Assembly (NCBI GenBank): GCA_034521495.1
Contig: JAXHMK010000010.1
Coordinates: 186,001-250,000, forward strand
DNA from: Balneolaceae bacterium
Lineage (GTDB): Bacteria; Bacteroidota; Rhodothermia; Balneolales; Balneolaceae
Length of the DNA: 64,000 bases
Direction of reading: 5' to 3'
Of the stretch, positions 1-8,893 are shown piece by piece (the first letter of the stretch is position 1; every line of letters starts with the position of its first letter). The position numbers and the translations under genes are program-made. The notes under the pieces are model-generated. The model was not told the DNA's origin, did no database searches, and saw only the letters and a list, made by a program, of their open reading frames with translations.

Positions 1-1
1 T

Positions 2-2452
2 GAGGAATACAGAGGAAAAAATGCATTCGAAATTTTCCATGAAGATGATCATGAAAGGCTCAAAAGAGCACTTCGATCGATTCAGCCCTATGAAAGCACA
101 GATTTGGCACCATTCAGGTATAAAACCGATGAGGGAGAGTGGCGATGGATGGAATCAACAATTACAAATTTGACAGAGAATCCAGCCGTAAATGGATTTG
201 TTACCAATTCCAGGGATGTAACGGATCGTATTGAACAGGAAAGAAAACTGCGTGATATTGTAGAACACAGCACGAACATGTTCTACCAGCATGATACAGA
301 GGGCGTTTTAACATATGTAAGTCCGCAATCCAGTGATTTTTTGGGATATTCACCAGAGGAGGCGATTCGGAAATGGACAGATTTTATTACTGATCATCCG
401 CTCAATAAAAAAGGGGAGCAGATAACTCAGCGGGCTATCGATACAGGCGAAATTCAGGAACCTTACGAATTACAATTAAAAACAGCTGATGGGCGGATTA
501 TATGGGTTGAAGTAAATGAAGCGCCATTGATTAAAGAGGGAAAAGTTCAGGGTATTGTTGGATCACTGACGGATATTACGGAAAGAAAAGCAGCTGAAGA
601 ACTGATTAAAAAGTCAAATGAGAAGTTGAACACGGCCCAGGAGATCGCCAAACTTGGATATTTTGAATTTTATTTTGAATCGGATGAGATCTACTGGTCT
701 GATCAGTCGTACAAGATTTGGGAGTACGACCCCAATGAGATTGAACTCACACTGGATCTTATTTTTGAGAGAATGCATCCTGAGGACAGGGACTATTTTA
801 TTAAGCAGCATGAACAAACCGTGAAAACCGGTAAAACATTAAATCTGGAACACCGAATTCAATTTCCGGATGGAAGAATAAAATGGGTTCGGGTGATTGG
901 TGATTTGAAGAGGTCTTCGGAAGGAAAACCTGTTGCAGTAGAAGGAACCGCACAGGATATTACAGATAAAAAATTAGCCGATCTGGAACTCGAAGAGGCA
1001 TACAATGAGATAGAAACCATTCTTGAAAGTATCGGTGAGGCATTTTTTGCTGTGGATAAAAACTGGACTGTGACCTATTGGAATAATGTAGCCGAAGAGG
1101 TATTGCATAGACCCCGAAAAGAAATTCTCGGAAAAAATCTTTGGGATGTATATGAAGATGCCACGGAACTGGAATTTTATACCCAATATCATAAGGCTGT
1201 AAACGAAAAAATTACCGTACACTTTGAGGAATTTTATCCAACTCTTGGAAAATGGTTTGAAGTAAGTGCATATCCTTCCGAAAATGGATTGTCTGTCTTT
1301 TTCAGAGATATCACAGAGCAAAAGGAAAACCGTGAAAAAATAGAGCGTATTAATGAACGGTTTGAAAAAGTTACGGAAGCCACCAATGATGCGATCTGGG
1401 ATTTTGATGTTATAGATGATAATCTCTATTGGGGCCGGGGATTTGAGACACTTTTTGGATATGACCTGGATGAAATTTCACCGGATATGGAATTTCTCAT
1501 TAGCCTGATTCATCCGGAAGATCGTGAGCGAATTTCCCATAAAATTCAGAATTATATGAAGCCGGGTGGAGAACAGGACTGGTTTGAAGAATATCGATTT
1601 CAAAAAGCCGATGGAACCTATGCCTATGTGATGGACCGCGCCGTATTTATACGTAATAAAAACGGTAAGGTCACTCGTGTTGTAGGTGCCATGACCGACC
1701 TGACCCGTCAAAAAGAGATTGAAGAATCGCTCAAGCAACTCAATATTGAGTTGGAACAACGTGCTGAGGAACTGACTGCCTCGAATGCCGAATTGGAGCA
1801 GTTCGCCTATGTAGCTTCCCACGATCTCCAGGAGCCGCTGCGAATGGTTACCAGTTTCCTCACTCAGCTTGATAAAAAGTACAGTGGACAGCTCGATGAA
1901 AAAGCTAATCAATATATCCATTACGCCGTAGATGGTGCGCAGAGAATGAGGCAGATTATTTTAGATCTGCTGAACTATTCGCGTTTGAACAGAGATCAGC
2001 AGAAGCACGTAGAAACCGATTTGAATGAGATTTTTCAGGAGGTTCAGGCATTAGCACGTTCACGAATTAAAGAAACCGGGGCAACTATTGAATCAGACAG
2101 CTTACCGACCCTCGAAGTAAATCCCGTTGCAATCAAACAGGTACTGCAGAATTTACTGAGCAATGCGCTTAAGTACCAAGAGGGTGATACTACACCCCAA
2201 ATCAATGTGCGTGCGGAGGAGCTGGACACCCACTGGAAGTTTAGTTTTGAGGATAATGGTATTGGTATCAATCCCGAGTTTAAGGATACCATTTTCCAGA
2301 TTTTTCAGCGTCTGCATACCCGGGATCAATATTCGGGAACCGGAATAGGCCTTGCCATCGCCAAAAAGATCATTGAACGGCACGGCGGCGAAATTTGGGT
2401 AGAATCGGAAGAGGGAGAGGGGAGTACCTTCTATTTTACGATTGAGAAATAG
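2..2452 (+). CDS. multi-PAS sensor histidine kinase (5' end outside window)
   Basis: The frame is open from base 2, so the protein begins upstream; the first in-window start codon (TTG at 104) lies inside a PAS fold and is not the true start. About 816 residues are visible. Order: end of one PAS/PAC (to about residue 80), PAS at about 84-192, 210-323, 337-440 and 453-571, then HisKA (592-663) with phosphoacceptor His near residue 607 in ASHDLQEP, and HATPase_c (708-815) with N box NLLSNALKY, G1 DNGIGI and G2 GTGIGLAI. No membrane segment is visible, so a soluble multi-input sensor is likely. The kinase core is closely similar to those at 2798-4153 and 7684-8886. Signal and partner are unknown; no receiver is fused to it. 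Confidence 0.93.
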   Translation, partial: EEYRGKNAFEIFHEDDHERLKRALRSIQPYESTDLAPFRYKTDEGEWRWMESTITNLTENPAVNGFVTNSRDVTDRIEQERKLRDIVEHSTNMFYQHDTEGVLTYVSPQSSDFLGYSPEEAIRKWTDFITDHPLNKKGEQITQRAIDTGEIQEPYELQLKTADGRIIWVEVNEAPLIKEGKVQGIVGSLTDITERKAAEELIKKSNEKLNTAQEIAKLGYFEFYFESDEIYWSDQSYKIWEYDPNEIELTLDLIFERMHPEDRDYFIKQHEQTVKTGKTLNLEHRIQFPDGRIKWVRVIGDLKRSSEGKPVAVEGTAQDITDKKLADLELEEAYNEIETILESIGEAFFAVDKNWTVTYWNNVAEEVLHRPRKEILGKNLWDVYEDATELEFYTQYHKAVNEKITVHFEEFYPTLGKWFEVSAYPSENGLSVFFRDITEQKENREKIERINERFEKVTEATNDAIWDFDVIDDNLYWGRGFETLFGYDLDEISPDMEFLISLIHPEDRERISHKIQNYMKPGGEQDWFEEYRFQKADGTYAYVMDRAVFIRNKNGKVTRVVGAMTDLTRQKEIEESLKQLNIELEQRAEELTASNAELEQFAYVASHDLQEPLRMVTSFLTQLDKKYSGQLDEKANQYIHYAVDGAQRMRQIILDLLNYSRLNRDQQKHVETDLNEIFQEVQALARSRIKETGATIESDSLPTLEVNPVAIKQVLQNLLSNALKYQEGDTTPQINVRAEELDTHWKFSFEDNGIGINPEFKDTIFQIFQRLHTRDQYSGTGIGLAIAKKIIERHGGEIWVESEEGEGSTFYFTIEK

Positions 2453-2467
2453 TTAGGGAAAGATCCG

Positions 2468-2575
2468 AGGCTGTCCAAACAAGGATGTCATTCTGAACTT
2501 GATTCAGAATCTCCTGTCATTAATAAAGGCTGGAGATACCGGATCGGGGTCCGGTATGACAAAATTTGATTTTAT
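2468..2575. repeat. MITE-like repeat, family A, partial copy
   Basis: This begins with AGGCTGTCCAAACAAGGATGTC and carries the same palindromic core (ATTCTGAACTTGATTCAGAAT) and the same GGATCGGGGTCCGGTATGAC end as the full element at 4226-4364, but the right terminal inverted repeat is missing. It starts six to fifteen bases after the kinase stop, inside what looks like half of the AGATCCG hairpin seen after the other two kinases. Confidence 0.7.
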
Positions 2576-2582
2576 ATGCTTT

Positions 2583-2735
2583 TACTTGTTCCGAAGGTCT
2601 CCTTCGGAACACTGTTTTTGGAAGCTCTGCTTCTGATAAAATGGTTGGATTGCTGTTATATTGTTATGACGAGTGAATGGAAGCGGAGCTTCAGACCTGG
2701 CGTACCGAAGGAGGACCTTCGGTACGAGTAAAAGA
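2583..2735. repeat. palindromic intergenic repeat, family F
   Basis: The left half reads TTGTTCCGAAGGTCTCCTTCGGAAC then GAAGCTCTGCTTC; the right half reads GAAGCGGAGCTTC then GTACCGAAGGAGGACCTTCGGTAC and GAGTAAAAG. The halves are inverted copies of each other and each also contains its own short hairpin. Related pieces occur near 4740-4772, 34958-35041 and 38560-38612. No reading frame is plausible here; it occupies most of the gap between the first two kinases. Confidence 0.6.
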
Positions 2736-2797
2736 AATCCCCTTAGAAGGGGGACTTTTAAAACTCTGAGAGCGAAAAAAAATTACGATTTACATCT

Positions 2798-4153
2798 ATG
2801 AACCTATTTAAAAGAATATGGAATTCTTATCGGAGAACTATTATCCGAAACTGCACTGACTTTCAAGCTCCCAGTACGTCATTGGAGTACTGGCAGAACC
2901 GGTTGTTTTCGGCTTCGGTGATATTTTTAATTCCATTAAGTGTTGTTGCCGTTGTGCCGGGAATTTATATGGCATATATCACGGATCTTAAGGGCCTGAT
3001 TGCTGTAGATTTTCTTGCCATATTTACAATACTTGGAATTGCATTCCTTCCGGGTTTAACCGTGTATCATCGAAAATTGATCTTCAATGGAGTTTTGTAT
3101 GTAACATCGGTGACTCTTCTGCTATACCTGGGCACTGTTGGCCCCGGACTGCTCTATTTGCTTGGCATTACCATTTTTATTGTATTAAGCCTGGATAAAA
3201 AATTCGGATACCTGGCCGTTGGCCTAAATACATTGATCTGTATAGTGGTTGGATTTATGCTATATAATGAAATCGGAAATTTTTATATCATGGCAGAGTA
3301 CGGACTGGGAAGCTGGATCGCCGTCTCTTCAAACCTGGTAATACTAAGCGCAATAACAGTTTTACTCATTCCCATTCTTTTTGAGGGACTTCAGAATGCA
3401 CTTGTGGAGGAGAATAAGCTCAAATCTGAACTGGAGATTGAACAGAAAATACTGGGAGAGACCTTAGAAGAGCTAAAATCTAAAAACGATGAATTAGAGA
3501 GATTTGCCTATACAATTTCGCATGACCTGAAGGAGCCGCTGCGGATGGTTCGAAGTTTTATGGGACTGCTCGATAAGAAGTATGCACCTCAACTCGATGA
3601 AAAAGCAAAGAGTTATATTTACTATGCAGTAGACGGCAGCCGCAGGATGACTGAATCTATCGATGATCTTCTGGAGTACTCGCGGATTGGCCGGATGTAT
3701 ACAAATGCGGAGAAGCTGGACCTTAACGAAGTGGTGGAGGATGTTAAAAAGATCTTTTCGGGAGAGCTTGACCGTATGAATGCTGAAATTAATACAGCCA
3801 AACTCCCGGTGATAGAGGGCGTCCCCATTACCCTCAAGATGTTATTTCAAAATTTGATCTCCAATGCACTTAAGTACCAGCCGGAAGGAGGAAAACCCAA
3901 TATTGAAATCGGCTATAAAGAACTCGATTCTCATTGGCAGTTTTTTGTGAAAGACAATGGAATTGGAATTGAGCAGGAGTATAAAGAGGAGATTTTTAGA
4001 ATATTTCGCCGGCTGCATACCAATGACCAATATTCCGGAACCGGGATGGGGCTGGCCATCTGCAAGAAAATTGTAGAACAACACGGTGGTGAAATTTGGG
4101 TCGAATCAGAAGAAGAGGTTGGAAGTACGTTCTTTTTTACGGTTGAGAAATAG
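2798..4153 (+). CDS. membrane sensor histidine kinase
   Basis: A 451-residue kinase with an integral-membrane input region. About six hydrophobic segments lie between residues 38 and 197, followed by a short coiled coil (200-235). HisKA has its phosphoacceptor His at 242 (SHDLKEPLRM); HATPase_c has N352/N356 (NLISNALKY), G1 DNGIGIE at 386-392 and G2 GTGMGLAI. There is no periplasmic loop of any size, so the sensor probably works within the membrane, like MASE or 5TM-type inputs. The kinase core is about as close to those of the neighbouring kinases as recent paralogs would be. No fused receiver is seen; the free regulator at 9272 is one possible partner (inference). Confidence 0.92.
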   Translation: MNLFKRIWNSYRRTIIRNCTDFQAPSTSLEYWQNRLFSASVIFLIPLSVVAVVPGIYMAYITDLKGLIAVDFLAIFTILGIAFLPGLTVYHRKLIFNGVLYVTSVTLLLYLGTVGPGLLYLLGITIFIVLSLDKKFGYLAVGLNTLICIVVGFMLYNEIGNFYIMAEYGLGSWIAVSSNLVILSAITVLLIPILFEGLQNALVEENKLKSELEIEQKILGETLEELKSKNDELERFAYTISHDLKEPLRMVRSFMGLLDKKYAPQLDEKAKSYIYYAVDGSRRMTESIDDLLEYSRIGRMYTNAEKLDLNEVVEDVKKIFSGELDRMNAEINTAKLPVIEGVPITLKMLFQNLISNALKYQPEGGKPNIEIGYKELDSHWQFFVKDNGIGIEQEYKEEIFRIFRRLHTNDQYSGTGMGLAICKKIVEQHGGEIWVESEEEVGSTFFFTVEK

Positions 4154-4160
4154 ATTGGTA

Positions 4161-4195
4161 AGATCCGCGAAGTCTTTGAAAGACTTCGCGGATCT
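4161..4195. repeat. perfect 15-bp inverted repeat, family E hairpin
   Basis: The arms AGATCCGCGAAGTCT and AGACTTCGCGGATCT are separated by a 5-base loop and begin eight bases after the kinase stop. The same hairpin sits at the same distance after the kinase stop at 8886, and the same arms bound a 193-bp element at 23766-23958. A T-run does not follow, so it is a repetitive palindrome that may also end transcription rather than a standard intrinsic terminator. Confidence 0.75.
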
Positions 4196-4225
4196 GGTAA
4201 ACTGAGAACCTGATATATCTTACTT

Positions 4226-4364
4226 GAGGCTGTCCAAAAAGGATGTCATTCTGAACTTGATTCAGAATCTCCAGACTTTAACTATGTATGGAGATACCGG
4301 ATCGGGGTCCGGTATGACAAAATGAGAATATTTGATTTCTCTCACATCCCTTTTGGACAGCCTC
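4226..4364. mobile_element. MITE-like element, family A, with 21-bp terminal inverted repeats
   Basis: The left end GAGGCTGTCCAAAAAGGATG and the right end CATCCCTTTTGGACAGCCTC are inverted copies with one mismatch over 21 bp. Inside lie a palindrome ATTCTGAACTTGATTCAGAAT and a second GGAGATACCGGATC-GGGGTCCGGTATGAC block. It is 139 bp long and non-coding. The length and terminal repeats fit a miniature inverted-repeat element moved in trans; no transposase of a matching family was recognised in the window. Confidence 0.65.
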
Positions 4365-4510
4365 ACTGCCATTGGAAGCTCTGCTTCTGGTAAAACGTTT
4401 ACAGAGTATGGAGTACCGATATGCGATTGGAGATATACGGTCTCAGATATACGATCTGAACTTTTTTTAACGTGAGTTCGAGATAAAGATGAATCAACTG
4501 ATGCCCCCGC

Positions 4511-4679
4511 CTGGCGCAAGTGTTAAGCGAAGCGTCACTTGTGCCACCTTTTCTTTGTAAAAAGCTTGGCACAAGTGACATCCTCGGCTTACTGATTGTA
4601 GAAAGAATTTTCCAGCAAAAGATTATCTAACTTTATTCCAAGTTATACTTTGAAATACCGGATTTAACACTTGCGCCAG
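4511..4679. mobile_element. nested inverted-repeat element, family I
   Basis: The outer arms CTGGCGCAAGTGTTAA (4511-4526) and TTAACACTTGCGCCAG (4664-4679) are perfect inverted repeats. Inner arms GTCACTTGTGCCA (4534-4546) and TGGCACAAGTGAC (4566-4578) are also perfect. The whole 169-bp unit is non-coding and looks like a MITE or a large structured repeat. The rest of the gap to 4958 holds another short hairpin (GGGCTTTAGCC/GGCTAAAGCCC near 4865-4902) and no gene. Confidence 0.6.
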
Positions 4680-4958
4680 TTTGGGGCTTCGATGCCGGTG
4701 TACGTGTCCTTAAGGGGGCAATGGGATGAACTCTTGTGCTTCAGAACCAAGGAGGACCTCCGGTACGAGTAAAAGACCAAATGGAAGATATTTATTACCG
4801 TCTGCTTTTCACGCCGGTAGGCAGATGCCTTTCGCAAGCTGACGGTATTGGAAGGCAGGAAAAAAGGGCTTTAGCCACATTAAGTTTAGGGCTAAAGCCC
4901 TACTAAGGTATCAGATTTTCTGCCGTTGTTTTGTGGTTTATGGAAGGATATTGTTATT

Positions 4959-6056
4959 TCAGACCATTAATCGTTTTGCCCTCACCCCTTCGCCTCCTCT
5001 CACCACGGGAGAGGGCTCTTCCAGCCGCTTGCAGGCTTGCTGATAGGTCGAGGCAGATACCTGGGGTTTCATCTGCCCCACCACCATTGCCGTTTTTAAC
5101 ATCCTGCGGAGTGATCCCAAAAATTCATTGCCTTGACCGGGATACTGATCATTGGCCTGACTGATGGCTTTCAGATGGTGTGCATAACATTTTTGCTGCA
5201 GTGGGTTCACATCATCATAAATATTCAGACAATCACTGATCAAGACTCCTTTATAATCGGTGCCGATCACCTGGTGAAGTTCCTCACGCCCGCGACTTCC
5301 GGCCACTTTATACAGCGTTTGATCGGGATTTGTAAACACCCATAACCAGCTTTTGGGGCTGCCCATATACCAGGAAGTCTCATCGCAGTGCAGATAATCG
5401 GACCCGCGGGCTTGTTCAAGCAACTGCTGATAGGTCTGCTGGCATTTCTGACTCATCCGCCAACACGCATAATGCCATCCGGCCGGGCTGGCCGACAGCC
5501 CACAAACCTGCTTCATGACCGCCTGAGTCTTACGTTTGCTCAATCCATACCCATAGTTGAGTTTCAAAGCAATGGCTTTGGCACGCGGACCCAATTGCAC
5601 TTTCGCCGCTCCCTGCCCATCGGAGGTTTTCAGCGGATGGGTCGATTGAACAGACCCACACTGCGGGCACTGTCCACGATAGGTGGTCAGCTCATATCGG
5701 CGAGGGGTAATCGGTGGAATCTCTTCGATAATTTGTTCGATGGGGTGTACATTCCTTACAGGCCCTCCACAGCTCGGACACCCTTCTAATGGAACCTCAA
5801 TCTGCTCGTCAATACAAGTTGGAGGCTGGCGCCATGTCCCTTCGTGGCCCGCCTTGCGACCCGGTTTGGTCGGTTTGGATACTTTTTTATCCGCTTTCCG
5901 CCGAAAAGGGGCTGCCTGACGATGCCCGCTGCGCTGCAACTGCTCGATCTGTTCGGTAAGGGTGGTGATTTGCTTGTTGAGCTGGTCCACCTGCTCAGTC
6001 AGTTGACTGATCCGCTCGGCCTTTGGGGAGAGGGCGGAAACAGCGGGCTGAGCCAA
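4959..6056 (-). pseudogene. IS66-family transposase, 3' truncated
   Basis: The N-terminal coiled coil (about residues 13-45) is followed by an IS66 zinc-finger region with two CxxC pairs (CPSCGG near 94 and CPQC near 133) and the front of the DDE catalytic domain. The first Asp is in HCDETSW and the second in ISDCLNIYD. IS66 TnpC proteins are usually about 500 residues; here similarity stops near residue 346 and the last 20 residues are read from a dispersed CCCTCACCCCTTCGCC-type palindrome (about 4978-5030). The segment that should carry the third acidic residue is gone, so the protein should be inactive. No TnpA/TnpB partners or intact terminal repeats were found. Confidence 0.85.
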
Positions 6057-6166
6057 GAGAATAGCTTTTTACAATTGCCAGTTCGCTAAACACGTACGAA
6101 GCCAACGGTCATAGATATTATCGATACCTTTGGAAGATTAAAAAATTAAAACCCAATTAGATTAAC

Positions 6167-6466
6167 ATGCCATTTACAGCAATCAGTAAGTTTGAAGTTC
6201 GAAATAATATGGAGGATGAGGTTCGTGAAGCGTTCAAGAACCGTCCTCATTTAGTGGATGATGCCCCGGGTTTTATCGGCCTGCAAGTGCTTTCACCCAA
6301 AGAAAATGATGCAGAATTCTGGCTGATTACCCATTGGGATTCTGAAGAACATTTTCACGATTGGCACGATAATCACAGGAGCGAAGCGCACCAGGGAATT
6401 CCAAAGGGGTTAAAATTGGTTAAAAGAAGTTGGGAACTTACTTTTTATGACCTGATCACTACTTAG
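6167..6466 (+). CDS. antibiotic biosynthesis monooxygenase (ABM) family protein, HmoB/IsdG-like
   Basis: A 99-residue single ABM ferredoxin-like fold. Visible features are the start MPFTAISKFEVRNNMED, a central PGFIGLQVLSP segment, the strand EFWLITHWDSEEHFHDWH and the helix with H-IPKGLKL, which together match heme-degrading monooxygenases and related small oxidases. Family members cleave heme or oxidise quinone-like compounds without a cofactor. Which substrate is used cannot be told from sequence. The gene lies 157 bp upstream of the cobalamin sensor and kinase in the same direction. Its stop codon falls on the edge of a palindromic repeat, so co-transcription with the sensor is uncertain. 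Confidence 0.8.
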   Translation: MPFTAISKFEVRNNMEDEVREAFKNRPHLVDDAPGFIGLQVLSPKENDAEFWLITHWDSEEHFHDWHDNHRSEAHQGIPKGLKLVKRSWELTFYDLITT

Positions 6467-6586
6467 TGTCACTAAGAAAACGACAATCTCTGCGTTCCGC
6501 TTGTTCAAAAAATGCTCATGTACACGTAGTACACTGCGCTTTTTTGACCTTCGCGCGCCTTGATCTTGACGTTTTCTTAGGACACT
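6465..6586. mobile_element. 122-bp inverted-repeat element
   Basis: The left end AGTGTCACTAAGAAAACG (6465-6482) and right end CGTTTTCTTAGGACACT (6570-6586) are inverted repeats with one indel. The centre holds GTACACGTAGTAC and a CGCGCG patch. The element is non-coding and fills the space between the ABM gene and the cobalamin sensor. It resembles other MITE-like units in this window but its terminal sequence is different. Confidence 0.55.
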
Positions 6587-6623
6587 ATGAGTTTTCATAC
6601 AAACACTACTTAAATTGGCTGAT

Positions 6624-7682
6624 ATGAATTCAGATCTTAATTTCGAAATTTTACAGCTCGAATCGAACCGGGAAAAACTGGCGGAGAGGATTACGGATCT
6701 GCACTTTAAGAATAATCCTGACCTGGAAAAACGATACGGTGAAAAAGGCCGGGATTACTGCTACGAAGATGCACTCTATCATCTCAATTACCTGATTGAA
6801 TCACTGCGGATTGAAAGTCCCGATATGTTTAATCACTACCTGCAGTGGTCCTGGCATATGTTAAAGGCCCGCGAAATTCCTAAGAATGATCTGTTGCACA
6901 ACCTGGATTACATGGAAGAAGCCATCAGGCAGGAATTGATGAATGCCGATATGGAAATTTCTATTGAATACATTCGAAAAGGCAAACATTACCTGGAGAA
7001 CCTGAAGCCGGTCGAAAAACATTATCTGAAGACAGAAGAGCCGTTGTATGAAGAAGCCAAAGAATATCTGAACCTGTTATTAGACAGTAAGCGGCAACAA
7101 GCCGGACAATTAATTGATGAACTGGTGAAACAGGATATCCCTGTAAAAGATATTTATGAACACATTTTTCAAACCACACAATACGAGATTGGTGCTCTCT
7201 GGCAGCGAAATGAAATTACCGTAGCCCACGAACATTACTGCACAGCTGCCACTCAGTTAATCATGTCGCGTTTATACCCTCTGATCTTCTCGACCCCTAA
7301 AAAGGGGCAAAGGATGGTAGCCTGTTCGGTTTCCAGCGAACTGCACGAGATTGGCATACGCATGGTTGCTGATTTCTTTGAAATGGACGGATGGGATACC
7401 TATTACATGGGCAGCAATATGCCGGACAATCACCTCATTCAATCCATAAAAGAACACCGGGCGCAGCTTTTGGCCATATCGGTTACTCTGCCCATCCACA
7501 TTCAAAAAGTAACATCGCTGATAGAAAAAATTCGGAATATGCCGGATATGGATGATCTGAAAATTATGGCAGGCGGTTACCCGTTTTCCATAATCCCCGA
7601 TCTTCAAAACCGGATGGGTGCAGATGCCACCGCCGTGAATGCACGAAAAGCGATTGAAACCGCCAATCAGATTGTAAACTGA
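6624..7682 (+). CDS. CarH-like cobalamin-binding sensor without DNA-binding domain
   Basis: 352 residues from the ATG at 6624; a TTG three codons upstream is less likely. Residues 1-140 are an uncharacterised helical N-terminal domain (motif KRYGEKGRDYCYEDALYHL). Residues about 145-225 form the four-helix B12 cap, with W193-x9-E203-H204, the W-x9-EH signature of CarH/LitR photoreceptors. Residues about 230-352 are a B12-binding Rossmann domain with E239-L-H241-E-I-G244, the ExHxxG form of the motif, making H241 the likely lower cobalt ligand. The MerR helix-turn-helix of CarH is absent, and the residue after W193 is Gln, where from memory CarH has the His that binds cobalt after photolysis. 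The stop is one base from the start of the histidine kinase, so this sensor probably feeds that kinase. Light, B12 or redox could be the signal. Confidence 0.88.
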   Translation: MNSDLNFEILQLESNREKLAERITDLHFKNNPDLEKRYGEKGRDYCYEDALYHLNYLIESLRIESPDMFNHYLQWSWHMLKAREIPKNDLLHNLDYMEEAIRQELMNADMEISIEYIRKGKHYLENLKPVEKHYLKTEEPLYEEAKEYLNLLLDSKRQQAGQLIDELVKQDIPVKDIYEHIFQTTQYEIGALWQRNEITVAHEHYCTAATQLIMSRLYPLIFSTPKKGQRMVACSVSSELHEIGIRMVADFFEMDGWDTYYMGSNMPDNHLIQSIKEHRAQLLAISVTLPIHIQKVTSLIEKIRNMPDMDDLKIMAGGYPFSIIPDLQNRMGADATAVNARKAIETANQIVN

Positions 7683-7683
7683 G

Positions 7684-8886
7684 ATGACCGAACTGACTGA
7701 ACATATCAAAAACGGGATTTACCTGAATTGTAATAAAGAGGGGAGAATCACGGATGTATTGTTTGATGATCTCGATTTGGTAGAAAAAGAAAAACTACCG
7801 TTACCATTTGCAGATATTGTTTCGAAAGAAAGCCTGGGAAAAGCCTCCGATTTCTGGGAGGATATTCGAAACCGCGACATTGTATTTGATTACGAATTGT
7901 ATATCAAAACCGGCAATGAACCCATTCCTCTGAAATTCACGGCTGCGTGGTTCCGCAATAAGATCTGGGTAATTGGTGCCATCCGTAATGAGATGATGGA
8001 AAAGATGCTGGATGAGATGATGCTCATCAACAACGAACAGCAGAATCTGATTCGCCAATCTGAGAAGAAACTCAGTGACCTTGAAAAACAGGGAAAACGC
8101 CCGCCGATAGATGCATACGAAGAAATTTCGCAGGTAAATAACGAATTGATCAATGCCCAGCGAAAGCTCATCAAACAGAATGAAGAGATTTTAAGACTGA
8201 ATAATGAGCTGAAGGAAACCAATCAGGAGTTAGAACAATTCGCATATTCGTTATCGCACGATTTAAAAGAGCCTCTCAGGATGATACGATCTTTTATGAG
8301 TCTTCTGGAGAAAAATTATGGGCCCGAGTTGGATGAAAGAGCCAAAGAGTATATCCATTATGCTGCAGATGGTGCGGAAAGAATGAATGGATACATTTCT
8401 GATCTGCTTGAATATTCCCGAATTGGGCGCAAAAATACTACGGTTGAAAAGATCAGCATCCGGAATGTGCTGGATAAAGTTATCAGGTTACATGCATCCC
8501 TTATTGATGAATCAAATGCAGATGTTGAAACAGGTGAAATGCCGACGATAAATTGTCAGCGAGTGCGGATTGAGCAACTGTTTAATAACCTGTTGGGAAA
8601 TGCTCTCAAATACAGGAAACCGAATGTTGATCCAGTTATAAAAATTGAGGCCAGGGAAGAAGATGACGCCTGGTTATTTTCCGTATCAGATAACGGAAAG
8701 GGAATTCCGGAAAATCTGCATTCAGAGATATTCAACTTATTCAGCCGCGGTGAACCCGATAATACTTCCGGATCAGGTATGGGCCTGGCCATTTGTAAAA
8801 AAATTGTAGAACAGCATGATGGGAAAATTTGGGTAGAATCTGAGGAAGGAAAAGGAAGTACGTTCTTTTTTACGATTGGGAAATAG
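7684..8886 (+). CDS. histidine kinase coupled to the cobalamin sensor
   Basis: A 400-residue soluble kinase starting one base after the sensor stop, so the two genes are almost certainly co-transcribed. Residues 1-102 form a PAS-like fold (IVFDYELYIKTG, then LKFTAAWFRNKIWVIGAIRNE) without a full PAC end. A long coiled coil spans about 103-185. HisKA has phosphoacceptor H192 (SHDLKEPLRM); HATPase_c has the N box NNLLGNALKY (301-310), G1 DNGKGIP (336-342) and G2 GSGMGLAI. There is no membrane segment and no receiver. The coiled coil could transmit a change in the B12 protein to the kinase (inference). The partner may be the receiver at 9272. Confidence 0.93.
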   Translation: MTELTEHIKNGIYLNCNKEGRITDVLFDDLDLVEKEKLPLPFADIVSKESLGKASDFWEDIRNRDIVFDYELYIKTGNEPIPLKFTAAWFRNKIWVIGAIRNEMMEKMLDEMMLINNEQQNLIRQSEKKLSDLEKQGKRPPIDAYEEISQVNNELINAQRKLIKQNEEILRLNNELKETNQELEQFAYSLSHDLKEPLRMIRSFMSLLEKNYGPELDERAKEYIHYAADGAERMNGYISDLLEYSRIGRKNTTVEKISIRNVLDKVIRLHASLIDESNADVETGEMPTINCQRVRIEQLFNNLLGNALKYRKPNVDPVIKIEAREEDDAWLFSVSDNGKGIPENLHSEIFNLFSRGEPDNTSGSGMGLAICKKIVEQHDGKIWVESEEGKGSTFFFTIGK

Positions 8887-8893
8887 ATTGGAA

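Noticed and set aside
4931-6089. Several plus-strand frames opposite the transposase
   Set aside because: They are shadows of the IS66 coding strand, with no independent evidence.
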